Shown: positions 1 to 12,253, counted from the stretch's first letter. The stretch is DNA of 64,000 bases from DATEDA01 sp963820965 (GCA_963820965.1 CAWGCC010000022.1:62001-126000); one strand, 5' to 3'. Numbers and translations are program-made. The notes: generated by a model from the letters alone, not told the origin.

Positions 1-666
1 GTGGAGTGGCTCGACGAGGAGATCCTGCCTGCAGCCAGGCGGGCGCTCGGATCGGTGGCGCAGGCGTTCGTCGGCGCCTTCTTTCACGACCTTGCCGATG
101 CGGCGCGGGGACTTGCGTATGAGCCAGCGCGGCCCGCGGCACATCGGGCGTGGCTGTGTTTGCGATGCGGCGAGTGGGCCGACGCGGAGGCGGCCGCGCA
201 CGCGATCCCCGGCTCGGCCGAGAACCCCGATGCGCTGCATTGGCTCTGCGTGGCGCGCTACCGCCAGGGCGGCCTGATCGCGGCCAGGAGTTCGCTCTTC
301 GCACTCGCCTGGCGCGCGCCGGAGCGGCTCGCGCCGACGCTCGTTGAGCTGGGCGACGAGCTGCTCGATCGCGACTGGCAGGCCTTCGAGGGGGCGTGCG
401 AGTGGGAAAGCCTCGCAGAAGCCGAACTGCCGGCGTGGTTCCCCGCGTGGTACCTGCTCGAACACCCGGTGGTCGGAAAGGACATGGACGCCGTTGATTT
501 TCCGGCTTCCCCGCCGGCCGCGGCAGCGCGCTTGCTGCTGCGGCTGATGGAGATGGAGCGGCGCGGCGACTGGCGGAAGCTCGCTGTGCAGCGTGAGCGG
601 CTGCGCTGCCTGAACCGCGACATCTTCGCGCTCTACATGGCGCGCCGCGCGGTGCGGTACCTCTAA
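1..666 (+). CDS. Hypothetical protein, possibly 5'-truncated, TPR-like helical composition
   Basis: An open frame runs from the first base (GTG) to a TAA at 666 and gives 221 residues. Because it starts at the window edge, the true N-terminus may lie upstream. The protein is rich in Ala, Leu, Arg and Trp and looks all-helical. Residues 40-120 have the alternating small/large spacing of tetratricopeptide-type helical hairpins (LRCGEWADAEAAA, then VARYRQGGLIAARSS), but I cannot assign a Pfam family. No signal peptide or membrane segment is visible. The function is unknown. A two-hairpin repeat element follows the stop. Confidence 0.6.
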   Translation: MEWLDEEILPAARRALGSVAQAFVGAFFHDLADAARGLAYEPARPAAHRAWLCLRCGEWADAEAAAHAIPGSAENPDALHWLCVARYRQGGLIAARSSLFALAWRAPERLAPTLVELGDELLDRDWQAFEGACEWESLAEAELPAWFPAWYLLEHPVVGKDMDAVDFPASPPAAAARLLLRLMEMERRGDWRKLAVQRERLRCLNRDIFALYMARRAVRYL

Positions 667-698
667 GGTCGCGACCCGACGTGCCGCGCTCCGCGAGC

Positions 699-778
699 CC
701 GAAGGCGTCCGGTTTCCTAGGTTCGGGGAGCACGAGGGTCGCCGCGTCAGCGGCTTTGACACCTCGTATCGTGACAAC
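699..778 (+). repeat. Two-hairpin dispersed repeat, copy A
   Basis: This stretch holds two consecutive inverted repeats: CCGAA...TTCGG (from 699 to about 726) and then GAGG..GCCGC-gtca-GCGGC..CCTC (about 733-764). It closely resembles 57262-57334, with the same order, the same stems and the same ending GACAAC, although loops and some stem bases differ. The pair is described as a finding. A local role could be transcription termination after the first gene. Confidence 0.55.
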
Positions 779-1002
779 TAGCTGTTAGGCAGCAGGACCT
801 GCGGTCGCTCGAGAGCGACCCTTTCCTGTGCGTCCCGGACGATCCGCTGGCTGACTCGATTCCAATTCAGGCGCATCGCCTCGACCGAGATTGCGAGATC
901 GCGGGCGTTGTCGAGCGGTGCATTCGGGGGCGACGCCATTCTTGTGAGTTCCATGTTTCGTACCGCCTGCCGACTCGCCCCAAGTCGGAGCAAACGCATC
1001 AT
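778..1002 (-). CDS. Small hypothetical protein
   Basis: This 74-residue frame has a plausible amphipathic helical C-terminal half (NARDLAISVEAMRLNWNRVSQ). I see no convincing Shine-Dalgarno sequence before either the first ATG or the internal Met at about residue 17, and I recognise no family. It lies between the repeat element and the cold-shock gene on the same strand. It could be a non-coding stretch. Confidence 0.3.
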   Translation of the reverse strand: MMRLLRLGASRQAVRNMELTRMASPPNAPLDNARDLAISVEAMRLNWNRVSQRIVRDAQERVALERPQVLLPNS

Positions 1003-1123
1003 AGTCGATCGGGGTACGGTATCGGGGGCTTAATTCGCCGGCGCTCGAGCAGGCGATCCCATGGGGTTTCGGCCACGCTTCGCGCCGCTGCCCCCTCGTC
1101 GAGGGGGCAGCAGATACGTAGCG

Positions 1124-1330
1124 TCAGGCGGCTTTCAGATTGACGGCGGACGACTTGCCGTCGCGTCCCTGCTCCAGGTCGTACGAAAGCTTCTGGTTCT
1201 CGGTGATGCTGCCGAGCCCGGAACGCTCCACCGCCGAGACGTGCACGAACACATCTTTCGAGCCGTCGTCGGGTCGGATGAAGCCGAATCCCTTGGTGGG
1301 GTTGAAGAACTTCACGATGCCAGTAGACAT
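1124..1330 (-). CDS. cspA: Cold-shock protein (CspA family)
   Basis: This 68-residue single cold-shock domain is a nucleic-acid-binding beta-barrel expected to act as an RNA chaperone in the cytoplasm. RNP1 reads KGFGFI (residues 13-18) and RNP2 reads VFVHVSAV (27-34). Full length and both aromatic RNA-binding motifs are intact. The start is set by a GGAGGC Shine-Dalgarno a few bases before the ATG at 1330. A paralogue lies at 30908-31114 and shares most residues. About 350 bp upstream (1331-1678) hold no recognisable gene and probably include its promoter and a long 5' leader, as is usual for csp genes. I do not see the island palindrome there. Confidence 0.95.
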   Translation of the reverse strand: MSTGIVKFFNPTKGFGFIRPDDGSKDVFVHVSAVERSGLGSITENQKLSYDLEQGRDGKSSAVNLKAA

Positions 1331-1678
1331 GATGCCTCCAGGTCTGGCGTTGCCTCGCGCGAGAGTGCGCGGGGCATCAAATTGCCGATGGGAGAAGACC
1401 GGAAGTGGCGCCCGTGAGGGGATACTGCGGACGGACCCGAAAGCAGATTCGATGACGGGAATATGGGGCACGCAGAGGCTTTCGGCAAGAGGAACGGACG
1501 TCCCCGGCGAAAATTGCTTGCGGCGACGGATCCCGACGAGCCCGCCAGCGCCCCGGCGTCGCCACGCCATCACCGCCGAAGGCGTATAGTGAAACCTTCC
1601 ACAGAGGCGCTGGCAGTTCCCACCTCTCACGCCCCCGACTGGCGACCCCGGGCCGACGGCCATCCCAAGGGGTTCGTT

Positions 1679-2011
1679 ATGCGAGTGGTCGAGAAAATCT
1701 CCGGCACCGCCGGGCGCTACGTGCTCACCGGCACGGTCTCTCGCGACGAACGCGGTCGCTACATCGCTCACGCCAGCACGTATCTGCTGACGCCGGGTCC
1801 GCTGGATCGCATGCTCCGATCCGTCGCGACGGCGCCAGCGAGCGGACCCGACATCGAGGCGACCGGTGCGACGGCTCCGGAGGCGAGGACGCGTCTATGC
1901 CTTGCCGCGAAAGAGCGGCTGGCGGCAACCGTGACCAGCTTCGTGTGGCGCCCGGTGGTCGTCCTGGTGGCGAGCCAGTGGGGTCGGGTAGACCGGCACA
2001 ACGGAATATGA
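1679..2011 (+). CDS. Hypothetical protein
   Basis: This 110-residue protein starts at an ATG preceded by AAGGGG. A longer frame extends upstream to 1463, but its composition is Arg/Pro-rich shadow sequence, so the internal start is preferred. Residues 1-40 (RVVEKISGTAGRYVLTGTVSRDERG) have the look of a small beta-rich fold. The rest is Ala/Arg-rich with a hydrophobic stretch near the end (WRPVVVLVA). No family is recognised. The gap from 2012 to 2346 contains no gene I can support. Confidence 0.4.
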   Translation: MRVVEKISGTAGRYVLTGTVSRDERGRYIAHASTYLLTPGPLDRMLRSVATAPASGPDIEATGATAPEARTRLCLAAKERLAATVTSFVWRPVVVLVASQWGRVDRHNGI

Positions 2012-2346
2012 CGTCGCGGCCCGCGCACGCGCGCGGAGCGATGTTCGTCGTTACCGCGCAGGAGACGAGCCGGCTCGGGCATAACGCGGAGGTTTCGGCG
2101 GAGCATCTCTCTGCAGACCTCCACGGCTGCATCGTGCAGTACGCCTGATTGCCGGCCGCCGCCTCGTCTTCCATCCGGCGCAAAAGGCCAACCGCCGGCT
2201 TTCGTAGCGCCGGCGCAAGCCTGCATCCCGGCAGCGTTTGAACCGTGCAGCGTCGCCCGTTCACCCGGCCGTCATCGTCGCATTCCCGCCCGCGCGGCAT
2301 TGGTCGACGGCCTCATCCTGCGCGCGCGTGGGGCCGGAAGGTCAGA

Positions 2347-5300
2347 TTGAAATCGGCGATTCTTCGCGCCTTCGGACGCGGGTCGCAGGCTGCGCCGTGG
2401 GACAACGAAGAGTCCATCCGCGAAGAGCTCTTCAGCATCGAGCGTCTCGAGCAGCACGCCGAGAGCCTCGCGGCGGCCCAGCCCATCGCCGCGGGTCCGA
2501 CGAGCGGGCGATCTCTCGCCGTCCGGCTGAAGGAGAACGAGTCGGTTCTGCTCGATGCGTATCGCGCCATCGCCGGCGCGGTCGGCGAGGGCCGTGCGAT
2601 CACGCCGGCCGCCGAGTGGCTGCTCGACAACTATCACCTCGTCGAAGAGCAGATCCGCGAGATCCGCGACGATCTGCCGCCCGGCTACTACCGGCAGCTG
2701 CCGAAGCTTGCCGCCGGACCCTTCACCGGCTACCCGCGGGTCTTCGGCGTCGCCTGGGCCTTCGTCGCGCATACGGACAGCCGCTTCGACCCCGAGATGC
2801 TGCGCCGGTTCGTGCGCGCCTACCAGCGCGTTCAGCCGCTGACGATCGGGGAGCTGTGGGCGGTCGCGATCACGCTGCGGATCGTGCTCGTCGAGAATCT
2901 CCGCCGCGGCGCGAGGCGCATCGTTGCGAGCCGCGCCGCGCGCCGGGAAGCGGATGCCCTGGCCGACCGGCTCCTGGGCGTGAACGCGCCCCCGGCCGAT
3001 GCGATCGCTCCGACCCTCCAACAGTACGAAGAGGGTCCCCTGCCGGCGGCGTTCGCCGTCCAGCTCGTCCAGCGGCTCCGGGACCAGGATCCGAAGGTCA
3101 CGCCGGCGCTGCTGTGGCTCGAGGAGCGCCTGGCAGCGCAGGGAACGACCGCCGACGCGATCGTGCACGACGAGCACCAGCGACAGGGTGCGACGAACGT
3201 GACGGTCCGCAACGTCATCACGAGCATGCGCCTGATCTCGGATGTCGACTGGGCGGAGCTCGTCGAGAGCGTCAGCCTCGTCGACGAGACGCTGCGGCCC
3301 GGCAGCGACTTCGCGGCCATGGACTTCCCGACGCGCAACCTCTACCGCAGCGCGATCGAGGAGCTCGCGCGCGGCTCGAGGCTCTCCGAGCTGGAGATCG
3401 CGCGCGCGGCTCTGGCGGCCGCACGGGACCGGGCGCTTCAAAAACCGGAGGAGGGCGACGACCCTGATGGGCCCAGGCGCGATCCCGGGTATCACCTGAT
3501 CGCCGGCGGCCGTCGCGCGTTCGAAGGGAAGGTCGGCTTTCGCGCGCCGATGCGGAGCTGGGCCGGCCGCTTCGGCGCGAGGATCGGCATCCGCGGCTAT
3601 ATCGGCGGCGTCATGGCGCTCGCCGCGATCATGCTGGCCTTGCCGCTGGCCGTGTTGGCGGGCGACGGAATCGGCGGCTGGTGGCTCGCTCTCCTTGCGG
3701 TGCTCGGGCTGATCCCGTCGATCGATGCGGCCAAGGCGTTCGTCAACCGCGGCGTCACGGAAACGTTCGGCGCGACGATCCTGCCGGGCCTCGAGCTCCG
3801 CGACGGCGTGCCTGCGCACCTGCGCACCGTGGTCGCCGTCCCGATCCTGCTGACGACGCCGGCGGCGCTCGAGGAGCAGATCGAGCGTCTGGAGATCCAT
3901 CACCTCGCGAGCCCGGAAGGCGAGCTTCATTTCGCGCTGCTCTCGGACTGGACGGACGCCGCGACGGAGACCGTCGACGGCGACGACGCGCTCCTCGACG
4001 CCGCCGCCGCGGGAATCGCCCGCCTGAATCGCCGCTACGGACCGGCCGCCGGTGGGGACCGCTTTCTCCTGTTCCATCGCCGGCGGGTCTGGAACGACGG
4101 GCAGCAGCAGTGGATCGGGTGGGAACGCAAGCGCGGCAAGCTCCACGAATTGAACCGGCTGCTCCGCGGCGCGACCGATACGACCTTCATGGGCGTCGGC
4201 GAACGTCTGTCGGCCCCGCCCGCCGACGTCCGTTACGTCATCACGCTCGACGCCGATACGCGAATGCCGCGCGAAACCGCCCGCCGGCTGGTCGGCAAGA
4301 TGGCGCACCCGCTCAATCGGCCGCGGTTCGACGTCGCGACGCGACGCGTGATCGAGGGATACGGGGTGCTGCAGCCGCGCGTTACGCCTTCGCTGCCGAT
4401 CGGCCGCGAGGGATCGCTCTTCCAGCGCATCTTCTCCAGCGCGAGCGGCATCGATCCTTACGCCGCCGCCGTGTCCGACGTGTATCAGGATCTCTTCGGC
4501 GAAGGCTCCTACACCGGCAAGGGCATCTACGACGTGGATGCCTTCGAAGCCGCGCTCGACGGCCGCGTGCCCGAGAGCACGCTGCTCAGTCACGATCTCT
4601 TCGAGGGGACGTTTGCCCGCGCCGGGCTTGCCTCCGATATCGAGGTCGTCGAGGAGTTTCCGTCGCGCTACGACGTGGCCGCCGCGCGCCAGCACCGCTG
4701 GGCGCGCGGCGACTGGCAATTGTTGCCATGGATCTTCGGTCGCGCCGACGCCTCGACCGGCGACCGGGCCACGAGCGGACTGCCGCTGATCGGTCGCTGG
4801 AAGATGCTGGACAACCTGCGGCGGTCGCTCTCGGCGCCGGCGAGCGTCGTCGCCCTGATGGCAGGATGGACGCTGCCCCTCCAGCCTGCCGTCGTCTGGA
4901 CCGCCTTCATCCTGTCGACGATCGCGTTGTCGACGCTGCTCCCCGTCCTCGCCGCGATCGTGCCGCGACGCGCCCGGGTCACGGCGCGCAGCCACCTGCG
5001 CGCGCTCGCCGCGGACGTCCGGCTCGCGCTGTCCCAGACGGCATTGCTCGTCGCGTTCCTCGCGCATCAGGCGTGGCTGATGGTCGATGCGATCGGACGA
5101 ACGCTGTTTCGCCTGCTCGTGAGTCATCGGCATCTGCTCGACTGGGTCACGGCGGCCCAGGCGAAGGTCAGTCCGCGGCTCGACCTCGCCGGGTTCTATC
5201 GGCAGATGAGCGGCGGCGTCGCCATCGGCCTCGGCGCCGCCGCCGTCGTCTGGTGGGCGGGAAGCGACGCCTGGCCGGTGGCGGCAGCGTTCGTGATCGC

Positions 5301-8300
5301 CTGGATCGCGTCGCCGGCCATCGCGCGCTGGACGAGCCTCTCGCCGCTCGTCGCCGGCCGCCTGCCGGTCTCGGCCGCGGACGCCCGCGCGTTGCGACTG
5401 GTCGCGCGCCGCACCTGGCGCTTCTTCGAGACCTTCGTGACGCCGACCGATCACATGCTGCCGCCGGACAATTTCCAGGAAGACCCGAAGCCGGTCGTCG
5501 CGCACCGCACCTCGCCCACCAATCTCGGCGTCTACCTCCTCTCCGCGGTCAGCGCCCGCGACTTCGGCTGGGCGGGAACGATCGAGACCGTCGACCGGCT
5601 GGAAGCGACGCTCGCGACGATGAGCGGCCTGCAGCGGTTCCGCGGCCACTTCTACAACTGGTACGACACGCGGGATCTTCGACCGCTCGATCCGCAATAC
5701 GTCTCGTCGGTGGACAGCGGCAATCTGGCCGGCCATCTGATCGCGCTCGCGAATGCCTGCCGGGAATGGCGCGGCCGCCCGGCGGCGAGCCCCGAGCTCG
5801 TCGCCGGCATCGAAGACGCCCTGCACCTCACGCGCGAATCCTTGCAGGCGCTTCCCGACGACCGGCGGACGCAGACGATCACGCGGCACCAACTTGGCGA
5901 TGCGCTCGATGCGCTGGCCGCCGCGCTCGGCCGGTCGCCGATGCCGCCGGCGGAAATCGGTGCGCGGCTGGCGGAGGTCGCACCGCACGCCGCCACGATG
6001 GCCGACATCGCCCGCACGCTCGCGAGCGAACGCGGCGACGATGCCGGCGCCGAGATGCTGTTCTGGGCGGAGGCCACGCTGGCGTCGATCGAGAGTCATC
6101 GCCGCGACGTCGCACCGGCCGCCGACGCCGCGCGCTCCCTCGAACGGCGCCTGACGACGCTCGCGGCGACGGCACGGACGATGGCCGGCGCGATGGAGTT
6201 CGGCTTTCTCCTCGACCCGGAGCGCAAGCTCCTCTCGATCGGTTACCGCGTCGCGGACGGGAGTCTCGACCCGAGCTGCTACGACCTGCTCGCCTCCGAG
6301 GCGCGCCTTGCGAGCTTCGTCGCGATCGCCAAGGGCGACGTCCCGTCGCGGCACTGGTTCCGGCTCGGGCGCGCCGTCACCCCGATCGGACGCGGCGCGG
6401 CGCTGATTTCCTGGTCGGGATCGATGTTCGAGTACCTGATGCCGTCGCTCGTGATGCGCGCACCGGCCGGCAGCCTGCTCGAGCAGACGAGCCGCCTCGT
6501 CGTCCGCCGGCAGATCGAGCTATGGCGCCAAGCTCGACGTGCCCTGGGGAATCTCGGAATCCGCCTACAACGTCCGCGACCTGGAGCTCACCTATCAGTA
6601 TTCGAACTTCGGCGTCCCGGGCCTGGGTCTGAAGCGCGGTCTCGGCGAGAACGCCGTCGTCGCGCCCTACGCGACGGCGCTCGCGGCCATGGTCGATCCG
6701 GGAGCGGCGGCGCGCAACTTCGCCCGCCTCGCCGCCATCGGCGCGCGCGGCCGCTACGGCTTCTACGAGGCGCTGGATTACACGCGCACGCGTCTGCCCG
6801 AAGGGAAAGACGTCGCGATCGTCCGCGCCTTCATGGCGCACCATCAGGGCATGACGGTGGTCGCCATCGCCAACGCGTCTCCTGGACGGGGCGATGCGGG
6901 CGCGGTTCCACGCCGAGCCGATCGTGCAGGCGACGGAGCTGCTGCTGCAGGAACGCACGCCGCGCGACGTCGCGGTGGCTCATCCCAGGGCGGAGGAAGT
7001 CGACGACGGCAGCGACGGTCCGCGACCTGGAGCTGCCGGCGGTGCGACGGCTCCGCTCCGCGCACGACGCGACGCCGCAGGTGCACCTGCTCTCGAACGG
7101 CCGGTATGCGGTGATGCTGACGGGCGCCGGCTCCGGGTACAGCCGCTGGGGCGATCTCGCGCATCACGCGCTGGCGCGAAGACGCCACGCGCGACGACTG
7201 GGGCAGCTACGTCTTCCTGCGCGACGTGCAGAGCGGCGACGTGTGGTCCGCCGGCTACCAGCCGAGCGGCGTCGAGCCGGACCGCTACGAGGTCACGTTC
7301 ACCGAGGATCGCGCCGAGTTCGTCCGGCACGACGGGCCGATCACGACGACGCTCGAGGTCGTCGTCTCGCCGGAGGACAACGCCGAGGTTCGCCGCGTCT
7401 CGATCGCGAATGCGGGCAGCACGGGTCCGCGGGACATCGAGGTCACCTCGTACGCCGAGCTCGTGCTGGCGCCGCCCGCCGCCGACACGGCGCACCCGGC
7501 CTTCTCCAAGCTCTTCGTGCAAACCGAGTATCTCGCCAGGGACGGCGCCATCCTGGCGACGCGGCGGCGTCGATCGCCCGGCGAGCCCGAGATCTGGGCG
7601 GCGCATCTTGCCGTCGTCGAAGGCGAGGCGGTGGGCGAGCCGGAGATCGAGACCGATCGGGCGCGCTTCCTCGGCCGCGGACGCGAGGCCCGCGCGCCGA
7701 TCGCGGTGATGGACGGCCGGCCGCTTTCCAATACCGTCGGCACCGTGCTCGATCCCGTTTTCGCGCTTCGCCGCCGCGTGCGGGTTCCGCCGGGCAGGAC
7801 GGTGCGCATCGCGTTCTGGACGGTCGTCGCGTCGTCTCGCGGCGAGGTGCTGGACCTGATCGACAAGCATCAGGACGCGACGGCCTTCGACCGCGCGGCC
7901 ACGTTGGCGTGGACCCAGGCGCAGGTGCAGTTGAGCCATCTCGGCATCGACGCGGAGCAGGCGGGCCTCTTTCAGCGTCTCGCGGGCCACGTGCTCTACG
8001 CCGATCCCACGCTGCGCCCGTCGTCGGACGCCATCCGCCGCGGCGGCGGCGCGCCGGCGGCGCTCTGGGCGCAGGGCATCTCCGGCGACCTCCCGATCGT
8101 TCTCGTGCGGATCGACGACATCGAGGACATCGCCATCGTCCGCCAGCTGCTGCGCGCCCACGAATACTGGCGGATGAAGCAGCTCGCCGTCGATCTCGTG
8201 ATCCTGAACGAACGGGGATCGTCCTATGTCCAGGATCTGCAGATCGCCCTGGAGACGCTGGTCCGGACGAGCCAGTCGCGACCGCAGATCGGAGCGGACG

Positions 8301-10940
8301 TCGCGCGCGGCGCCGTGTTCGTGCTGCGCGCGGATCTCATTTCGGCGGAGACGCGCGCCCTGCTGCTCGCCATGGCCCGGGCCGTGCTGGTCGGGCGACG
8401 GGGAACGCTGTCGGAACAGCTCAGCCGTCTCCAGGAAGCGGAGACCGCGCCGCCGGCACGCGCGCCACCGCAGCGCGTGCCGTCCGCGGCCGCTCCGCCG
8501 GCCGTTCCGGCTGCCGCCGGACCTCGAGTTCTTCAACGGGCTCGGCGGATTCGCCGCGGACGGACGGGAGTACGTGACGATCCTCGGCGCCGGGCCAGTC
8601 GACGCCGGCGCCGTGGATCAACGTCATCGCCAATCCCGCGTTCGGCTTCCAGGTCGCGGTCGAGGGCAGCGGCTACACCTGGTCGGGCAGCAGTCGCGAG
8701 AACCAGCTCACGCCGTGGTCGAACGATCCCGTCACCGACCGGCCGGGCGAGGTCCTCTATCTGCGCGACGAGGACTACGGGCGAGCTGTGGGGGCCGACG
8801 GCGCTGCCGATCCGCGACGAGTCCGCGCCCTACGTCGCCCGGCACGGCCAGGGATACAGCCGGTTCGAGCACGCCGCGCACGGCATCGCGCTCGATCTCC
8901 TCCAGTACGTGCCGCTCGACGATCCGGTCAAGATCTCGCGGCTGACGATCCGGAACACGTCGCGGCGAGCCCGGCGGCTTTCGGTCACGGCCTATGTCGA
9001 GTGGGTGCTCGGCCCGTCCCGCAGCGCCTCCGCGCTCTCGGTCGTGACGGAGATCGATCCGGAGACCGGCGCGATGTTCGCGCGCAACCCCTGGAGCATC
9101 GCGTTCGGCTCCCACGTCGCCTTCGCGGATCTCGGCGGACGGCAGACCGCCTGGACCGGCGACCGGCGGGAGTTTCTCGGCCGCAACGGCACGCTCGACA
9201 ACCCGGCCGCGCTGGCCGGGGACGCGCCCCTCTCGCAGCGGGTCGGCGCCGGCCTCGACCCCTGCGGCGCCCTGCAAGCGCCGGTCGAGCTCGAGCCCGG
9301 AGGCGACGGTGGAGATCGTCTTCCTCCTCGGGCAGGCGGCGACGGCGGCCGATGCGCAATCGCTGATCGCTCGCTACCGGGCGGCCGATCTCGATGCGGT
9401 CCTGCGCGAAGTCGTCGCGCATTGGGACGACGTGCTCGGCACGGTGCAGGTGAAAACGCCGGACCGGTCGATGGACCTCATGCTGAATCGCTGGCTGCTC
9501 TACCAGACGCTCGCCTGCCGCATGTGGGCGCGCTCGGCGTTCTACCAGGCGAGCGGCGCCTACGGTTTCCGCGACCAGCTCCAGGACGGCATGGCGCTCG
9601 CGCTGTCGCGACCGGCGCTGACGCGCGAGCATCTCCTGCGCGCCGCGGCCCGGCAGTTCGTCGAAGGGCGACGTCCAGCATTGGTGGCTGCCGCCGTCCG
9701 GCCAGGGCGTGCGCACGCGCATTTCCGACGATCGGGTATGGCTCGCGCTACGCCGCCGCGCACTATGTCGAGACGACCGGCGACGTCGCGGTGCTGGACG
9801 AGCCCGTTCCGTTCCTCGAAGGCCAGCCGCTCGGGCCCGGCGAGCACGACGCCTACTTCCAGCCCATGCTCGCGGACGAGAGCGCATCGCTCTTCGAGCA
9901 CTGCGCGCGCGGGCTCGACCAGAGCCTCGCCGTCGGCGAGCACGGCCTGCCGCTGATCGGCACCGGCGACTGGAACGACGGCATGAACCGGGTCGGCGAG
10001 CGGGGCAAGGGGGAGAGCGTCTGGCTCGGCTGGTTCCTGCACGCGACGCTCGCGGCGTTCGCGCCGCTGGCGAAAGCGCGCGGCGAAGCGGCGCGCGCTG
10101 CTCGGACGTGGCTCGCGCACGCCGCGCGGCTCCGCAGCTGCGCTCGAGCGGGACGGCTGGGACGGCGACTGGTACCGGCGCGGCTATTTCGACGACGGGA
10201 CGCCGCTCGGCTCGTCCACGAGCGACGAATGCCGGATCGACTCGATCGCGCAATCCTGGAGCGTGATCTCCGGGGCGGCGGAGCCGGCGCGCGCCGCGCG
10301 CGCGATGGCCGCCGTGGACGAGCAGCTCATCCGTCGCGGCGACGGTCTCGCCCTGCTGTTCACGCCGCCCTTCGATCGCACGCCGCTCGATCCCGGATAC
10401 ATCAAGGGCTATCCGCCCGGCATCCGGGAGAACGGCGGCCAATACACCCATGCCGCCACCTGGTCGGCGATCGCCTTCGCCGCGCTCGGCGACGGCGACA
10501 AGGCCGCCGAGCTGTTCTCGCTCCTGAATCCGATCAACCACACGAGCACGCGGGCGGACGTGCAGCGCTACAAGGTCGAGCCCTACGTCGTCGCCGCCGA
10601 CGTCTATTCGGTCGCGCCGCACGTCGGGCGCGGCGGATGGACGTGGTACACCGGCTCGGCCGGCTGGCTGTACCGGGCCGGGATCGAAGCGATCCTCGGC
10701 TTTCGTCTGCAGGGCGCGTTCCTGTGCCTTGCGCCCTGCATCCCCAAGGCGTGGCCGCGTTTCGAGATCGTCTTCAAGTATCGCTCGGCGCGCTACGAGA
10801 TCGCGGTCGAGAACCCCAACGGCGTCAACCGTGGAGTCGCTCACGCCGAGCTGGACGGCAGGACGCTTCCCGGCCGGCCGGTGCGAGTGCCGCTCGTGGA
10901 TGATGGTCAAACCCATCAGGTGCGCGCAATTCTCGGTTAA
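2347..10940 (+). CDS. ndvB: Cyclic beta-1,2-glucan synthase (GT84 + GH94), reading frame broken by single-base insertions
   Basis: Read across about eleven +1 frameshifts, this locus gives one protein of roughly 2,860 residues, the usual size for NdvB/ChvB. These inner-membrane enzymes polymerise UDP-glucose into beta-1,2-glucan, cyclise it and trim it by phosphorolysis. The N-terminal part has the glycosyltransferase signature TLDADTRMP (about residue 634) and QHRWARGDWQ (about 782), then several membrane helices. The C-terminal part carries repeated glucan-binding modules and a GH94 phosphorylase domain with GTGDWNDGMN (about 9964-9990; the Asp in DWND is the expected acid) and GGQYTHAATW. 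Frame changes fall near 6520, 6878, 7009, 7162, 8440-8515, 8595, 8780, 9303, 9667, 9748 and 10136. The start is a TTG preceded by GGAAGG; an ATG-type start further upstream is less likely. No internal stops or deletions are seen beyond the shifts, so sequencing error is likelier than decay. Confidence 0.88.
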
Positions 10941-10957
10941 GGTCGAGGTCGGGCCCG

Positions 10958-11548
10958 GTGACCTCGGAAGCTGAAACAGTCATCGCCGAAACCCGCGCCT
11001 GGGTCGATCGCGCCGTGATCGGATTGAATCTCTGCCCGTTTGCCAGGGCAGTGCAGGTCAAGAACCAGATCCGCTATGTCGTCAGCGATGCGACCGGTGC
11101 GGAGGCTTTGCTCGCCAGTTTGTGTGAAGAGCTGCACCTTCTCGCTGGCGCGGACCCCGCGCGGGTGGAAACGACGCTGTTGATCCACCCTCGCGTGCTC
11201 ACGAACTTTGTCGACTTCAACGGGTTTCTGGGTGCCGCCGATGCCGCGCTCGGGGAGCTGGGTTACGCCGGGGTGTTGCAGGTGGCAAGTTTCCACCCGC
11301 AGTATCAGTTCGCAGGCACCGCTGCCGATGACGTGACGAACGCGACCAACCGCTCGCCCTATCCGACCTTGCATCTGCTGCGCGAGGAGAGCATCGACCG
11401 GGCCGTGGCCGCCTTCCCGGAGGCCAAGGCGATCTACGAGCGCAACATCCGCACGCTGCAAGCGCTCGGACCGCAGGGTTGGGCGACGCTGCAGGCGCAG
11501 TGCCGAAGCGCTGCGCAGGATGCGAAGAACCGGGCCCGACGACGCTGA
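10958..11548 (+). CDS. DUF1415 family protein
   Basis: This 196-residue protein matches the DUF1415 family from end to end, including the N-terminal WVDRAVIGLNLCPFA and the central VLQVASFHPQYQFAG. The biochemical role is not established. The single Cys in the LCPFA motif and the HPQYQF motif are family hallmarks. It starts at GTG 10958, 17 bp after the ndvB stop, so the two may be co-transcribed. It ends 40 bp from the convergent DsbA-family gene. Confidence 0.88.
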   Translation: MTSEAETVIAETRAWVDRAVIGLNLCPFARAVQVKNQIRYVVSDATGAEALLASLCEELHLLAGADPARVETTLLIHPRVLTNFVDFNGFLGAADAALGELGYAGVLQVASFHPQYQFAGTAADDVTNATNRSPYPTLHLLREESIDRAVAAFPEAKAIYERNIRTLQALGPQGWATLQAQCRSAAQDAKNRARRR

Positions 11549-11587
11549 TGCGACGGCGGCCCCGAGGTCAGCCGAGAGTCGATCTGC

Positions 11588-12253
11588 TCATCCCGTTCCA
11601 GCTTGCTGGGTCGCGCTCATGCGCTCCGCCAGAGTCTGCTGCCACACGGGTACACGGCCGAAGTAGTGAGCGGCGTGCAGTGTCTCGAGACCCCGGCCCG
11701 CGTCGAACACGAAGGTCGGGAAGCCCTGTCCACCGACGCGCCGCAGCAGATCGCGGCTCGCGGCGACGTGCTTCGCCGCGGCGGGCCCGGTAACGTTTTC
11801 CAGCGTCGGCTTGAACGTCGCCTCGGGAAGCCCGATGTCGGCGGCGAGCTCGACGAGCACCCCGCGGTCCGCAACGCGCCGGCCCTCGACGTAGTGGGCC
11901 TTCTGGATGCGCTTGAGCATGTCGAGCCCGCGCCCGCCAAGCTGCTCGGCGGCAAGGATGGCGTCGATCGGCGGCTCGGAGTCGAGCACCGCGCCGCCGT
12001 CGTTCAATAGGCCGGTGAGATATGCCTCTCCGAACTCCTGTCCGGTGAGCGCAGCGATGCGCTGGTCATGCTGCAGCACATAGCGGCGCAGCCCCTCGGT
12101 GACCGGCTGCCGGTCGAGGCCCGTCATCAAGCCGCCGGCATGCAGTGCGATATCCAGGCCGTTCACGTGGCGCGCGGCCTCGATCAACGGCGAAGCGCCG
12201 TAGCACCAGCCGCACAGCGGATCGAAGATGTAGTGGAGGGTCGGTCGGCTCAT
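11588..12253 (-). CDS. DsbA-family thiol oxidoreductase (FrnE-like)
   Basis: This 221-residue thioredoxin-fold protein has a CGWC active site at residues 14-17 and a helical insertion, as in the cytoplasmic DsbA/FrnE group. There is no signal peptide, so it probably acts in the cytoplasm. The cis-Pro region near residue 178 (GGQGFPTFVF) is present. Such proteins are linked to oxidative-stress tolerance or disulfide isomerisation; the substrate here is unknown. The length is normal for the family. Confidence 0.88.
   Translation of the reverse strand: MSRPTLHYIFDPLCGWCYGASPLIEAARHVNGLDIALHAGGLMTGLDRQPVTEGLRRYVLQHDQRIAALTGQEFGEAYLTGLLNDGGAVLDSEPPIDAILAAEQLGGRGLDMLKRIQKAHYVEGRRVADRGVLVELAADIGLPEATFKPTLENVTGPAAAKHVAASRDLLRRVGGQGFPTFVFDAGRGLETLHAAHYFGRVPVWQQTLAERMSATQQAGTG

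Noticed and set aside
2272..6354. A very long minus-strand open frame (about 1,360 codons) opposite ndvB
   Set aside because: It is an antisense shadow of a GC-rich gene: Arg/Asp/Gly-rich, no domain, and the plus strand encodes a clear glucan synthase.
6500..10200. Programmed ribosomal frameshifting in the glucan synthase
   Set aside because: About eleven sites, no shared slippery heptamer and similar insertions in unrelated genes. Sequencing insertions explain them better.
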